Below, in pieces: positions 26,456 through 35,290 of a stretch of 64,000 bases of DNA. A program made the position numbers and the translations under genes. Numbering within the stretch: the first letter of the stretch is position 1; the number at the start of each line of letters is the position of its first letter. Origin of the DNA: Bacteroidales bacterium (lineage in GTDB: Bacteria > Bacteroidota > Bacteroidia > Bacteroidales > Lentimicrobiaceae); the NCBI GenBank assembly GCA_016709025.1, contig JADJEQ010000015.1, forward strand, positions 62,001 to 126,000. The letters are read 5' to 3'. Below the pieces are notes generated by a model, which made no database searches, was not told the DNA's origin, and was given only the letters and a program-made list of their open reading frames with translations.

Positions 26456-27715
26456 ATGGATTTCGAGCGGGAACATAACCTATTTTCACCTTCCGGATGC
26501 CTTACAGAGGACAGCCTGCTGCTGTACAAGCTGGGGATGCTTCCTGAGGATGATATTGCCCGTATTGATAGCCATCTTGAATCATGCGAACTGTGCGCTG
26601 CTGCCGTTGAAGGCTATGGAATGGCCGATGCGGCATTGTTTTCTGAGGATGTTGAAATGCTCAACCTCGAAAGCACTAAAATGGCCGGAAGGGAGGAATT
26701 TCAGGAACCGGTATTAACAGGAACTGTCGGATTTGAAGGACCCCGGTTCCCCAGGCTGAGCCAGGAAGAAATCAGGGATTTTACCAAAAGAATTAAAGCG
26801 ACGGCTCCCGGGCCGGCAACAGTAAAACCTGAACCGGCCAGGACATCCTTTCTGCGCAGGTACCGGACGGAGTTGATTGCCGCTGTATTGCTTTTACTCA
26901 TCGGATTTGGCAGCAGGCAGGTATATCTGCAACTTAAACACAACGAAAATAACAGAATTACTGCTGTTAAAACTCCGGATTCTGAAATGATACTGGCAGA
27001 GACGGCGGATCAGGTTTCACCGGAATTACAAGTATTACCAGGCAATAAGAGTATTAACCCGCCCCCTGAAAAGAAAGCTCCTGAACTGATCATTGTGGAA
27101 AACGATGTTTATGATACTGAGAGGTCAGTTTTATCCGAATTGTCTATACCCGTTGAGGATGATAAAAATGCAATTCCCGGTGTGGAGGAAGGTGTCCCAT
27201 CAGTATCTCCTGAAAGCCAGCGGGAAACAGAAATATCCTCAGATAGTTTCGTCATTAAAGAGGCTCAATCGGCTTCTTATGCCAATAAGCCAGCTGATTT
27301 AAAAGCTCCTTTGGGCAAAAATGAGTCGGTGGCTACCGGGAAATCTAAAACTGGTAATAAAAGAAGCGAGGCAAATGAAGAAGAAGTTGCCGAAGCAGAG
27401 ATTTTTACAGTTGTGGAAGAATCTCCACAGTTTCCAGGTGGTGATGATGCGCGCATAAGATTTTTAGCCGAAAATATCAATTATCCGCATGAAGCCCGTG
27501 AAGCTTCAATTCAGGGTACGGTGTATATATCTTTTGTTATTGAAATTGATGGAACCATTAATGATGTCAGGGTATTGAGAGGTATTGGCGGTGGTTGTGA
27601 TGAAGAAGCCGTAAGGGTAATCCGGAACATGCCCCGGTGGTTGCCTGGAAAACAGCGGGGAAAACCGGTGAGAGTTCAATTCAACATGCCCATTAAATTT
27701 TCACTGGCAGGATAG
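26456..27715 (+). CDS. Anti-sigma factor-like membrane protein with C-terminal TonB domain
   Basis: 419-residue protein. The cytoplasmic N-terminus carries a zinc-finger-like HLESCELC motif (His40-x3-Cys44-x2-Cys47), the zf-HC2 anti-sigma signature. One membrane helix lies at about 139-158 (ELIAAVLLLLIGFGSRQVYL). A long, acidic, low-complexity periplasmic linker follows (about 160-310, rich in Glu/Pro/Ser). The end is a TonB C-terminal domain at about 315-419 (FTVVEESPQFPGGDDARIRF, EEAVRVIRNMPRWLPGKQ). It sits directly after its sigma factor. The fusion suggests that the TonB domain is the sensor arm of an anti-sigma factor; this is inference. Ordinary TonB-linked FecR-type anti-sigmas have a different sensing domain. 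Confidence 0.88.
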   Translation: MDFEREHNLFSPSGCLTEDSLLLYKLGMLPEDDIARIDSHLESCELCAAAVEGYGMADAALFSEDVEMLNLESTKMAGREEFQEPVLTGTVGFEGPRFPRLSQEEIRDFTKRIKATAPGPATVKPEPARTSFLRRYRTELIAAVLLLLIGFGSRQVYLQLKHNENNRITAVKTPDSEMILAETADQVSPELQVLPGNKSINPPPEKKAPELIIVENDVYDTERSVLSELSIPVEDDKNAIPGVEEGVPSVSPESQRETEISSDSFVIKEAQSASYANKPADLKAPLGKNESVATGKSKTGNKRSEANEEEVAEAEIFTVVEESPQFPGGDDARIRFLAENINYPHEAREASIQGTVYISFVIEIDGTINDVRVLRGIGGGCDEEAVRVIRNMPRWLPGKQRGKPVRVQFNMPIKFSLAG

Positions 27716-27760
27716 TTGCTTAAAAAATTTAAGAAGGTTTTCCGGTAATACAATTTACTA

Positions 27761-27768
27761 TATTTTTG
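27761..27768 (+). promoter_or_regulatory. Candidate -7 box before the MltD-like gene
   Basis: TATTTTTG, an exact TAnnTTTG match, with only a weak -33. The implied 5' leader is about 140 nt and includes a small ACTGCA/TGCAGT hairpin near 27795-27812. Confidence 0.4.
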
Positions 27769-27914
27769 CGGAAGACACACTCAGGGATAATTGACTGCAC
27801 GTGTATGCAGTTTTATATAAATCTATAACCAGTGCTTTCCTTTTGTCTGAAAAGTTATTAAGTTTCGTACGGATCGTTCAAACTGAATCTGGTTGAAAAT
27901 CGAAAAAATAATCT

Positions 27915-29744
27915 ATGGAAATTAAACGCCTTCTTGTAGTCCTCATCACATTCATTGTGTTCTTGCCTTTCTATTCCGTAAAAGGGCAGATAAAAGAGAC
28001 CAACACCCTGAGTGACACTGCCATAAACAATCTTCAACTTCAATTTGTTAAAGACGATTTCATCGCAGCCTCACTCGATAGTCTGGCCAATCTTAAGTAT
28101 TTTGAAGGTTATGATTGCGCATCGGCATCTGAGATTGAAAACATTTTCGGGTTTTCATCGGGATTTGTCCCGGTGTATGCCGATTCTGTTTATTACAACA
28201 GGATAAAAAAGCTTGATGCGGCCACAACCATTGATCTTACATACAACCAATATGTGAGAGATTATATTGAGCTTTATGCAGTAAAGAAAAGAGCGCTCAC
28301 CGAAAGGGTGATGGGATTGGCACAGATTTATTTCCCTCTGTTTGAAGAACACCTCGACCGGTATAATATGCCTCTTGAACTGAAATATCTCGCCATTGTT
28401 GAATCGGCATTGAATCCGGTAGCCAAATCACCGGTTGGTGCATCTGGTTTATGGCAGTTTATGTACGGGACAGGTAAGGCGTATGACCTGAAAGTAACCT
28501 CTTTGGTTGATGACCGGCGCGACCCCATAAAATCGACCATTGCAGCCTGTCAGCATATGAACGATCTATACAAGATGTATCACGACTGGTTGCTTGTTCT
28601 TGCAGCTTACAACTCAGGAGCAGGTAATGTTAACAAAGCCATCAGGCGTTCAGGCGGTAAGATGAATTTCTGGCAAATCCGGCCTTTCCTTCCCCTTGAA
28701 ACACGCGGATATGTTCCTGCCTTTATTGCAGTAAATTATGTGATGAGTTATGCTGCCGAACACAACCTGAGACCGGTACAACCACGGTTTTATCACTATG
28801 AAATTGATACGGTAATCATAAAGGATGTTTTATCCTTCGGGCAAATCTCAAATATGCTTAATTTGCCTGTTGAAGAAATTCAATTCTTAAATCCATCCTT
28901 TAAAAACGGTATAATTCCCGCAACAAAAGGGAATACTTATACGCTCAGGCTTCAGAAAAAAAACATACCGGATTTTGTGAACAATGAGGCGCAATTGTAT
29001 GCTTACCGCACACAATCGGAACTCGAAAGAGAGCAGGTGCTCAATATGATGAAAACAGTTACCCAGGCTGAATATCATAAAGTAAAAAAAGGCGAAACCC
29101 TTGCTTCTGTCGCAAAAAAATACCACTGTTCAAGCAGTGAGATCAAACGCTGGAACCGGTTAAAATCTACCAATCTCAAAATTGGTCAACGCCTGATTGT
29201 CAGACCGGAAAGTTCTCTGCCCATACAATTGGCTTCTTCGGATTCAAAAACTGCAACTGAAAAGGACACAACCTTAACCGGCAATGAGAAAGTAAACCGG
29301 TCTTCAGGCCAGGAGATTGCGAATAACGACACCAACAATACAGAAGTTAAAACGAAGGTTGTAAATAAATACCATAAGGTAAAATCCGGTGAATCGCTGG
29401 GCAAAATTGCCGATAAATACAATGTCTCTCTGACAAGTATTAAAAAATGGAATAAAATAAAAGGTTCAACAATACATCCGGGCGACAAGCTGATCGTCGG
29501 CAAAACTGAAGTTACTGATCAGATCGCTGAAAATGCCGCTGAAACCACACCGACAGCTAAACCAAAACAAAGCAGCAACAACCTTGATTTTATATATTAT
29601 ACTGTTCGTCAAGGCGATACACTCTGGAAAATAGCCCAGAAACACGATGGTTCAACTGTTGAGCAGATAAAGAAACTCAACAATATTTCCAATGAAAAAT
29701 CACTTAAACCCGGGCAAAAAATTAAAGTTGCCGTAGTTTCCTAA
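27915..29744 (+). CDS. MltD-like lytic transglycosylase with three LysM domains
   Basis: Cleaves peptidoglycan with formation of anhydro-muramyl ends; periplasmic. 609 residues: a signal peptide (about 1-25, ending SVKGQ), an N-terminal helical region, and an SLT domain with catalytic Glu163 (LAIVESALNPVAKSPVGASG) and the following GLWQFMYGTG. Three LysM repeats bind glycan strands: YHKVKKGETLASVAKKYH, YHKVKSGESLGKIADKYN and YYTVRQGDTLWKIAQKH (the last at 561-606). MltD from Proteobacteria has the same order with two or more LysM. No lipobox, so it is probably soluble in the periplasm. Single-gene unit ending in the terminator at 29795. Confidence 0.92.
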   Translation: MEIKRLLVVLITFIVFLPFYSVKGQIKETNTLSDTAINNLQLQFVKDDFIAASLDSLANLKYFEGYDCASASEIENIFGFSSGFVPVYADSVYYNRIKKLDAATTIDLTYNQYVRDYIELYAVKKRALTERVMGLAQIYFPLFEEHLDRYNMPLELKYLAIVESALNPVAKSPVGASGLWQFMYGTGKAYDLKVTSLVDDRRDPIKSTIAACQHMNDLYKMYHDWLLVLAAYNSGAGNVNKAIRRSGGKMNFWQIRPFLPLETRGYVPAFIAVNYVMSYAAEHNLRPVQPRFYHYEIDTVIIKDVLSFGQISNMLNLPVEEIQFLNPSFKNGIIPATKGNTYTLRLQKKNIPDFVNNEAQLYAYRTQSELEREQVLNMMKTVTQAEYHKVKKGETLASVAKKYHCSSSEIKRWNRLKSTNLKIGQRLIVRPESSLPIQLASSDSKTATEKDTTLTGNEKVNRSSGQEIANNDTNNTEVKTKVVNKYHKVKSGESLGKIADKYNVSLTSIKKWNKIKGSTIHPGDKLIVGKTEVTDQIAENAAETTPTAKPKQSSNNLDFIYYTVRQGDTLWKIAQKHDGSTVEQIKKLNNISNEKSLKPGQKIKVAVVS

Positions 29745-29794
29745 ACGGATAAGACTGATTGCAACCAATGGAATAAAAGATTGCTATTCAGAAG

Positions 29795-29829
29795 GCCGTG
29801 GACTTTTTAAAACAGTCCCGGCTTTTTTT
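29795..29829 (+). terminator. Terminator of the MltD-like gene
   Basis: GCCGTGGACT, loop TTTTAAAAC, AGTCCCGGC and a run of seven T, starting about 50 nt after the stop. Confidence 0.75.
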
Positions 29830-29860
29830 GTTTTTACATGCCTGAATAATAAAGAACCGG

Positions 29861-29868
29861 TATATTTG
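29861..29868 (+). promoter_or_regulatory. Candidate -7 box for the DUF4837 gene
   Basis: TATATTTG, an exact TAnnTTTG match 25 bp before the ATG; no clean -33 at 19-21 bp. Confidence 0.45.
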
Positions 29869-29893
29869 TTATTAATTTAAACCGAACTTTATC

Positions 29894-30901
29894 ATGAAAC
29901 AACACAGAAGTATCCCCGGCATATTTATGCTTTTGCTATCTGTTCCTTTAATTCTGACATCATGTGCCGGCGATGAAAAACCGGTAAAGGCAGGATCAAC
30001 AGGTAAACCTTCAGAAATCCTGATGGTAGCAGAAAAGGCATTGTGGAAAAGTTCGGCCGGGGACTCGGTTCGTTCATATTTTGCCGGACCGGCATTGGGG
30101 CTGCCTCAACCAGAACCACTCTATAAACTTGCCCAGGTTGAAGAGGATGAATTTAACCGCTTGCTTCAGTCGCACCGGAATATTTTTATCATGGAAATTG
30201 ATAGTAGCTTTAAGGAACCATTGGTTGAAATACGGGCCGATATCTGGGCTGCCCCCCAGCGGGTAGTTAAAATTACGGCTCCATCTATTGAGACTCTGAA
30301 AAGCAGTTTTTCTGAGAAAAAAACAGAAATTCTTAATCTCTTCGATAATGCGGAAGTAGAAAGACTTCAAAAACTCTATTCAAGGTCAATAAATCTTAAA
30401 GCTTATGAGTTAATTCAGAAGAAATTTAATCTTTCGATGAAGGTTCCTGCTGATTATTATGTTGCGGTAAACAAGGAGAACTTCCTGTGGTTGAGGCGTG
30501 AGGCAAACAGATTGAGCCAGGGTTTGATCATCTATACGTATCCATACACCGATACCATTGCTTTTAATCCCCGAAAAATCCAATCCATTCGAAATCAGTT
30601 CACTGAATTGTATGTACCTGGCCCCAGCGACAGCTCTTATATGGTAATTGCCGATGAATTCATCTCTCCACTGAGCAGAACCCTAAGCCTCAAAAATGAG
30701 CTGGCCATCGAAATGCGTGGCCTGTGGGAAGTTAGAAAAGATTTTATGGGCGGGCCTTTCATCAGTTATACTTTCGTTGACAAGAAAAACAATATGGTTG
30801 TGACACTTGACGGGTACGTTTATGCCCCCAATGAGGAGAAAAGAGATCTGGTGAAACAGGTGCAGTCTATTCTGCTGTCATACGAATTCATTGATAAATA
30901 A
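29894..30901 (+). CDS. DUF4837 family lipoprotein
   Basis: 335-residue lipoprotein with lipobox LTSC followed by AGDEKP. The rest belongs to the Bacteroidota-specific DUF4837 family: an N-terminal part with PSEILMVAEKALWKS and a C-terminal part with GLWEVRKDFMGGPFISYTF near the end. The function of the family is unknown. Outer-membrane or periplasmic location is inferred from the lipobox. The gene stands between two terminators, so it is monocistronic. Confidence 0.88.
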   Translation: MKQHRSIPGIFMLLLSVPLILTSCAGDEKPVKAGSTGKPSEILMVAEKALWKSSAGDSVRSYFAGPALGLPQPEPLYKLAQVEEDEFNRLLQSHRNIFIMEIDSSFKEPLVEIRADIWAAPQRVVKITAPSIETLKSSFSEKKTEILNLFDNAEVERLQKLYSRSINLKAYELIQKKFNLSMKVPADYYVAVNKENFLWLRREANRLSQGLIIYTYPYTDTIAFNPRKIQSIRNQFTELYVPGPSDSSYMVIADEFISPLSRTLSLKNELAIEMRGLWEVRKDFMGGPFISYTFVDKKNNMVVTLDGYVYAPNEEKRDLVKQVQSILLSYEFIDK

Positions 30902-30910
30902 CCAATTATA

Positions 30911-30957
30911 AACGCCGTGCAAATTTTTTATAAAAAATTTGCACGGCGTTCTTTTTT
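30911..30957 (+). terminator. Strong terminator of the DUF4837 gene
   Basis: AACGCCGTGCAAATTTTTT and AAAAAATTTGCACGGCGTT form an 18-19 bp perfect stem followed by CTTTTTT, directly after the stop. Its right arm overlaps the -33 box of the next promoter. Confidence 0.9.
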
Positions 30958-30969
30958 GTTATACTTTTG
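30938..30969 (+). promoter_or_regulatory. Promoter of the TetR efflux operon
   Basis: TTTG at 30938-30941, a 20-bp spacer, TACTTTTG at 30962-30969: a full Bacteroidota promoter 46 bp before the TetR start. The -33 box is inside the right arm of the preceding terminator. Confidence 0.6.
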
Positions 30970-30972
30970 ACC

Positions 30973-31006
30973 ATCCGGTTAAACCAACTATTTAAACCAA
31001 TCGGAT
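30973..31006. promoter_or_regulatory. Candidate TetR operator
   Basis: An imperfect inverted repeat, ATCCGGTTAAACCA and TTTAAACCAATCGGAT, spanning the expected transcription start just after the -7 box. TetR-family repressors usually bind such sites to control their own operon. The arms agree at ATCCG and at the GGTT/AACC core. Confidence 0.35.
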
Positions 31007-31015
31007 AAAATCTAA

Positions 31016-31627
31016 ATGACTGGATTAGATACAAATACTGAAGATATAATTTTAAAAGCAGCCCGGAAAGTTTTCACCCATAAAGGATTTGATGGGGCCA
31101 GGATGCAGGAGATTGCCGATGAAGCCGGCATTAACAAAGCGCTTTTGCATTATTATTTCAGGAGTAAGGATAAATTGTTTGAAGCCATATTCGTAGAGGT
31201 GCTGAATACTGTATTTCCAAAAATAATTGCTGTTTTGATGTCGCCGGTTTCACTTTTCGAAAAAATTGAAAAGGTCAGCTTCAATTACATTGAGATGCTG
31301 AAAAAAAATCCTGATCTGGCAATATTTGTATTCCACGAAATCAGCAGAAATCCGATACGGCTTGTAGGAAATTTCAAGAATGCAGGTGCTGACTTTAATA
31401 TCATCAAAATTCAGATTGAAGAGGAGGTAAAAGCCGGGAATATGTACCCCATTAAGGCAGAACATCTGATAGCCAATCTTATAAGTATGTGTGTATTCCC
31501 CTTTATAGCCAGGCCGGTCTTTATGGGGATGGCAGGTATGGATAATGATGCCTATGATCAATTTCTAGAAGAAAGAAAGCAGATTATTCCTCAGACAATC
31601 ATCACTGCAATAAAAACCAGGAAATGA
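31016..31627 (+). CDS. TetR/AcrR family transcriptional regulator
   Basis: 203-residue repressor-type protein. The helix-turn-helix is at about 12-57 (ILKAARKVFTHKGFDGARMQ, EIADEAGINKALLHYYFRSK), the canonical TetR_N signature. The C-terminal ligand-binding half (about 60-203) is helical. It is the first gene of the efflux operon and overlaps TolC by 4 nt (ATGA), so it is translated together with the pump it should control. Ligand unknown, presumably a hydrophobic toxic compound exported by the pump. Confidence 0.93.
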   Translation: MTGLDTNTEDIILKAARKVFTHKGFDGARMQEIADEAGINKALLHYYFRSKDKLFEAIFVEVLNTVFPKIIAVLMSPVSLFEKIEKVSFNYIEMLKKNPDLAIFVFHEISRNPIRLVGNFKNAGADFNIIKIQIEEEVKAGNMYPIKAEHLIANLISMCVFPFIARPVFMGMAGMDNDAYDQFLEERKQIIPQTIITAIKTRK

Positions 31628-32901
31628 AGATAATAATCAAAAGTGTTATCGCACTGATTTTGGTTTCCGGAAATGTTAGTGCCCAGTTATCTGGTCAGCT
31701 AACGCTGGATTCGTGTTACAAATTGGCATTAGCGCACAACCCGCTTTCCAGGCAGGGGTCGCTTTATAATGAATCCTACCAGTTGCAGGAATCAGCACTA
31801 AATGATAATTACCTGCCACAGGTTTCGGTTGGCGGGCAGTTGAGCTGGCAGAGCGATGTCACCGCATTGCCCATCAATATTCCCAACATGGTTATCCCTT
31901 CGCTTGATAAGGACAGCTACAAATTGAACCTGGATGTTAACCAGTTGATCTGGGATGGAGGCCTGACCAGGAAGCAGAAAGAACTCGAAAAGGCAGGACT
32001 CCTTGTAAACATGCAATCGGTTGATGCTGAAAATTATCGCCTTCGGGAAACTGTTAATCAGGTGTATTTCAGCATTCTCCTGATTCAGGAAAATGTGAAC
32101 CTGATCAAATTAAGTATGTCGGAAGTACAGTCCCGGCTTGGAACGATCAGGGCGGGCGTTTCCAACGGAATGATATTGCAGTCGAATGCCGAAGTGCTCG
32201 ATGCAGAAATCATCAGGCTTGAACAAATGCTCACAGAATTGGTACACTCAAGGGATGCTGCCATTTTCAGGCTGGGTGAACTCACCGGGCAGAATTTTGG
32301 CCCTGACCTGGAATTGGGACAACCTGTTTTCGACAGCCTTCCGCAGATGAATACCCGTCTAAGACCTGAATATCATTTGCTAGAACTTCAACAGGAGAAA
32401 ATCAGTGTACTGCAAAATATGACAGGGCTGAAGGTTATGCCCCGGATAACAGCCTTCGGAACCATCGGGTATGGTAAGCCCGGATTAAATATGTTGTCGA
32501 ACAGTTTTGATGCCTTTGCCATGGCCGGAGCACGTTTTTCATGGACCCTCTGGAATTGGAACCAACACAAAAAAGAGTCTGAAATCATCGGGATTCAGAA
32601 AGAGGTAATTGAAACCCAGAAAGAAAACTTCGAAAGAAACCAGCGGATCCTGTTGAATAACCTCAATCAGGAAATTTTAAAGACCGAAACCCTGATCGCG
32701 GCAGACCATCGCATCCTAAAATTGCGCGAATCCATTGAAAAATCGGCAGGTGCACAATTAAACCAGGGAATCATCACTTCTTCTGAATATCTGACTGAAC
32801 AAAATGCGCAAACACAGGCGCGTTTCAATATGAGCCTGCATAAACTGCAGCTGCAATACGCCAGGCTTAACTTCATAGCAACCATAGGGCTGCTGAAATG
32901 A
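31624..32901 (+). CDS. TolC family outer-membrane efflux protein
   Basis: Outer-membrane channel of a tripartite efflux pump, 425 residues. The signal peptide ends near residue 20-21 (NVSAQ). The TolC pattern of two repeats is visible, each with long coiled coils (helices around 130-220 and 320-400) flanking beta strands: LTLDSCYKLALAHNPLSRQG opens the first repeat. The tail is short. It follows TetR with a 4-nt overlap and precedes the HlyD gene by 36 nt, which places it as the exit channel for the ABC pump encoded downstream. Confidence 0.92.
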   Translation: MKIIIKSVIALILVSGNVSAQLSGQLTLDSCYKLALAHNPLSRQGSLYNESYQLQESALNDNYLPQVSVGGQLSWQSDVTALPINIPNMVIPSLDKDSYKLNLDVNQLIWDGGLTRKQKELEKAGLLVNMQSVDAENYRLRETVNQVYFSILLIQENVNLIKLSMSEVQSRLGTIRAGVSNGMILQSNAEVLDAEIIRLEQMLTELVHSRDAAIFRLGELTGQNFGPDLELGQPVFDSLPQMNTRLRPEYHLLELQQEKISVLQNMTGLKVMPRITAFGTIGYGKPGLNMLSNSFDAFAMAGARFSWTLWNWNQHKKESEIIGIQKEVIETQKENFERNQRILLNNLNQEILKTETLIAADHRILKLRESIEKSAGAQLNQGIITSSEYLTEQNAQTQARFNMSLHKLQLQYARLNFIATIGLLK

Positions 32902-32937
32902 AAACAAGAAAATAACGTCATTAAAATCACCGGTAAA

Positions 32938-33828
32938 ATGAAAGCAATACCTACAATAATACTTATGATGATGATTACAGGTCTTTTGGTTTCGTGTAAA
33001 CAAAACAATGTTGCATCAGATGCCTACGGCAACTTTGAGGCTGTTGAAACGACCATCTCAAGCGAAGCCAATGGCCGGATTATCTGGCTGGACGTTACGG
33101 AAGGGCAAATACTTATGCGGGGCGATACCGTCGGCCTGATCGATACGACAGACCTGCATTATAAAAAGCTGCAGTTACAGTCTCAGAAGTCGGCAGTGGG
33201 AAGCCGTTCGGCAAGCGTTAACGCCCAGGCAGCTGTATACAATCAGCAAAAAGCCAACCTGAACAATGATCTCAGGCGAATTGAAAACCTGGTAAAAGAT
33301 CAGGCTGCAACCCCAAAACAACTTGATGATGTAACTGGTTCGATACGGGTAATTGAGCAGCAGATTCTCAGTGTTAAAACGCAGCTTGCAGCCATTGCCG
33401 ATGAAATGAAAGCCATTGATGCACAGATTTCTCAGGTGGATGAAGCTTTGAAAAGATGTTATCTTTCGAATCCGGTTGAAGGAACTGTGCTGGCCCGCTA
33501 TGCCGAAACAGGCGAAGTAACGGCATTCGGGAAACCTCTTTACAAGATTGCAGATCTGAAAACCATGGATCTCCGGGTTTATATCAGTGGGGATATGCTT
33601 TCGGAAGTAAAAACCGGACAGAAAGCAAAAGTAATGATTGATGCCGCGAAAGGGCTGAGTGAACTGGAAGGTGTTGTAACCTGGGTATCGCCGACAGCAG
33701 AGTTTACGCCAAAAATCATTCAGACACGAGAGGAACGGGTGAACCTGGTTTACGCTGTAAAATTGAGCGTTGTGAACGATGGCCGTTTGAAAATCGCTAT
33801 GCCCGCCGAGGTTATTTTCGTCAAATAA
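32938..33828 (+). CDS. HlyD family membrane-fusion lipoprotein
   Basis: Periplasmic adaptor joining the ABC transporter to TolC. 296 residues with lipobox LVSC (Cys20), so it is lipid-anchored. The biotinyl-lipoyl-like hairpin halves are split by a coiled coil: GRIIWLDVTEGQILMRGDTV near 53-72, helices about 80-170, then NPVEGTVLARYAETGEVTAF. A beta-barrel domain follows (DLRVYISGDMLSEVKTGQKA). The layout matches YbhG-type adaptors, which also pair with split or fused YbhF ATPases. Confidence 0.92.
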   Translation: MKAIPTIILMMMITGLLVSCKQNNVASDAYGNFEAVETTISSEANGRIIWLDVTEGQILMRGDTVGLIDTTDLHYKKLQLQSQKSAVGSRSASVNAQAAVYNQQKANLNNDLRRIENLVKDQAATPKQLDDVTGSIRVIEQQILSVKTQLAAIADEMKAIDAQISQVDEALKRCYLSNPVEGTVLARYAETGEVTAFGKPLYKIADLKTMDLRVYISGDMLSEVKTGQKAKVMIDAAKGLSELEGVVTWVSPTAEFTPKIIQTREERVNLVYAVKLSVVNDGRLKIAMPAEVIFVK

Positions 33829-33869
33829 GAGTATCTTCGACACATATTCACAAAATAAACTATGTAAAC

Positions 33870-34358
33870 ATGAAACAGACTCTAATTTTGGTAATTATGA
33901 GCATTACAATGGTTTTTCCATCGGTGGCCAGAGCACAGGCCGGAAAAGCGGATCGCATTGCAGGCTTTTATCTTACTTACGATGATGAAACAGGTAAGGA
34001 AAAATCTCAGGTTAAAATCCACAAAGCCAGCAATGGTAAATACGTGGGTGAAATCGTCTGGCTGAAAGAACCCAAAGAGACCAATGGCAAAGAAAAGCTT
34101 GACAAGAACAACCCGGATACAAAGCTTCAGTCACGCAAGGTTATGGGATTGCAGATCTTAAAGGATTTTACCTACGATGCCGACGAAGATGAATGGAGTG
34201 AAGGTACCATCTACAATCCGAGCAGTGGCAAAACGTACAACTGCTACATGAAATTTGAAAGCGGAAAGTCACTGAAGATCAGGGGTTATATCGGTGCAGC
34301 CTGGATGGGTCTTGGCAAAACAGCTGTCTGGACAAAAGAAGAGACCATCAGGAAATAA
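33870..34358 (+). CDS. DUF2147 family exported protein
   Basis: 162 residues: a signal peptide (about 1-23, ending ARAQ), then the DUF2147 domain (GFYLTYDDETGKEKSQVKIH, KYVGEIVWLKEP, EGTIYNPSSGKTYNCYMKFE, LKIRGYIGAAWMGLGKTAVW). The family is a small beta-barrel of unknown function, common in Bacteroidota and Proteobacteria. It lies inside the efflux operon, 41 nt after HlyD and 8 nt before the first ATPase, so it is probably co-expressed with the pump. Whether it takes part in export is unknown. Confidence 0.87.
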   Translation: MKQTLILVIMSITMVFPSVARAQAGKADRIAGFYLTYDDETGKEKSQVKIHKASNGKYVGEIVWLKEPKETNGKEKLDKNNPDTKLQSRKVMGLQILKDFTYDADEDEWSEGTIYNPSSGKTYNCYMKFESGKSLKIRGYIGAAWMGLGKTAVWTKEETIRK

Positions 34359-34366
34359 CCAGCAAA

Positions 34367-35290
34367 ATGTCAGAATACGCCATACGTTGTGAAGGGTTAG
34401 GCAAGCAATACGGGAAAACGCAGGCCCTTGACGACTTATGCTTTTCAGTTAAAAGGGGAGAGATTTTCGGCTTTATCGGTCCCGACGGAGCCGGGAAGAC
34501 TTCCCTTTTCCGCATTCTGACTACGTTGTTGTTGCCCGATACCGGCACGGCCATCGTTGAAGGGTATGATGTTGTAAAGGACTACAAAGCTTTGAGAAAA
34601 ATTCTGGGCTATATGCCGGGCAAATTTTCTCTTTATCAGGATCTTACCGTGGAGGAAAATCTGAACTTCTTCGCCGGAATTTTCAATGCCGATATCAGGG
34701 AAAATTATTATCTGATCAAAGATATATACGACCAGATTGCCCCTTTTGCCAAACGGCGGGCCGGCAAACTCTCCGGTGGTATGAAACAGAAACTGGCCTT
34801 GTCATGCGCTTTAATCCACAAACCGGTAGTTCTGGTACTTGACGAACCGACCACCGGGGTAGATGCGGTTTCCCGCCGCGAATTCTGGGAGATGCTGATC
34901 CGGCTTAAAAAGGAAGGGATTACCATCATTGTTGCGACCCCATACATGGACGAGGCCATTCTTTGCGACCGTGTCGCACTCATACAGCATGGGAAAATTC
35001 TGGCTACCGACACTCCGGTTGCAATTACACAAGCATATCCCAGACAGCTTTTCAGAATCAGGAGCAACAACACCTTAGGCCTTATCCGGCAATTGAAAGA
35101 ACATCCTGAAATTCAGAGTGCCGATATGTTTGGTGAATTTGTGCATGCAAGTGCTGAACCGGGCAAACTTGATCCGGCAGAGATCCGGACTTTTCTTGAA
35201 CAGGCCGGCCTTGGACAGACAGAAGTAAGTATAGCCACTCCGGGTATAGAGGACTGTTTCATCGATCTTATGCGAAAAGAGAATGAATAA
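34367..35290 (+). CDS. ABC transporter ATP-binding protein (YbhF N-half type)
   Basis: Cytoplasmic ATPase of the efflux pump, 307 residues. Walker A is GPDGAGKTS with Lys44, the signature is LSGGMKQ (135-141), and Walker B is VLVLDEP with Glu160. The C-terminal extension (about 220-307) is the usual DUF4162-like tail. It has a normal signature, unlike its partner. The overlap with the next gene is 8 nt. Together the two ATPases correspond to the two halves of the fused E. coli YbhF. Confidence 0.93.
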   Translation: MSEYAIRCEGLGKQYGKTQALDDLCFSVKRGEIFGFIGPDGAGKTSLFRILTTLLLPDTGTAIVEGYDVVKDYKALRKILGYMPGKFSLYQDLTVEENLNFFAGIFNADIRENYYLIKDIYDQIAPFAKRRAGKLSGGMKQKLALSCALIHKPVVLVLDEPTTGVDAVSRREFWEMLIRLKKEGITIIVATPYMDEAILCDRVALIQHGKILATDTPVAITQAYPRQLFRIRSNNTLGLIRQLKEHPEIQSADMFGEFVHASAEPGKLDPAEIRTFLEQAGLGQTEVSIATPGIEDCFIDLMRKENE

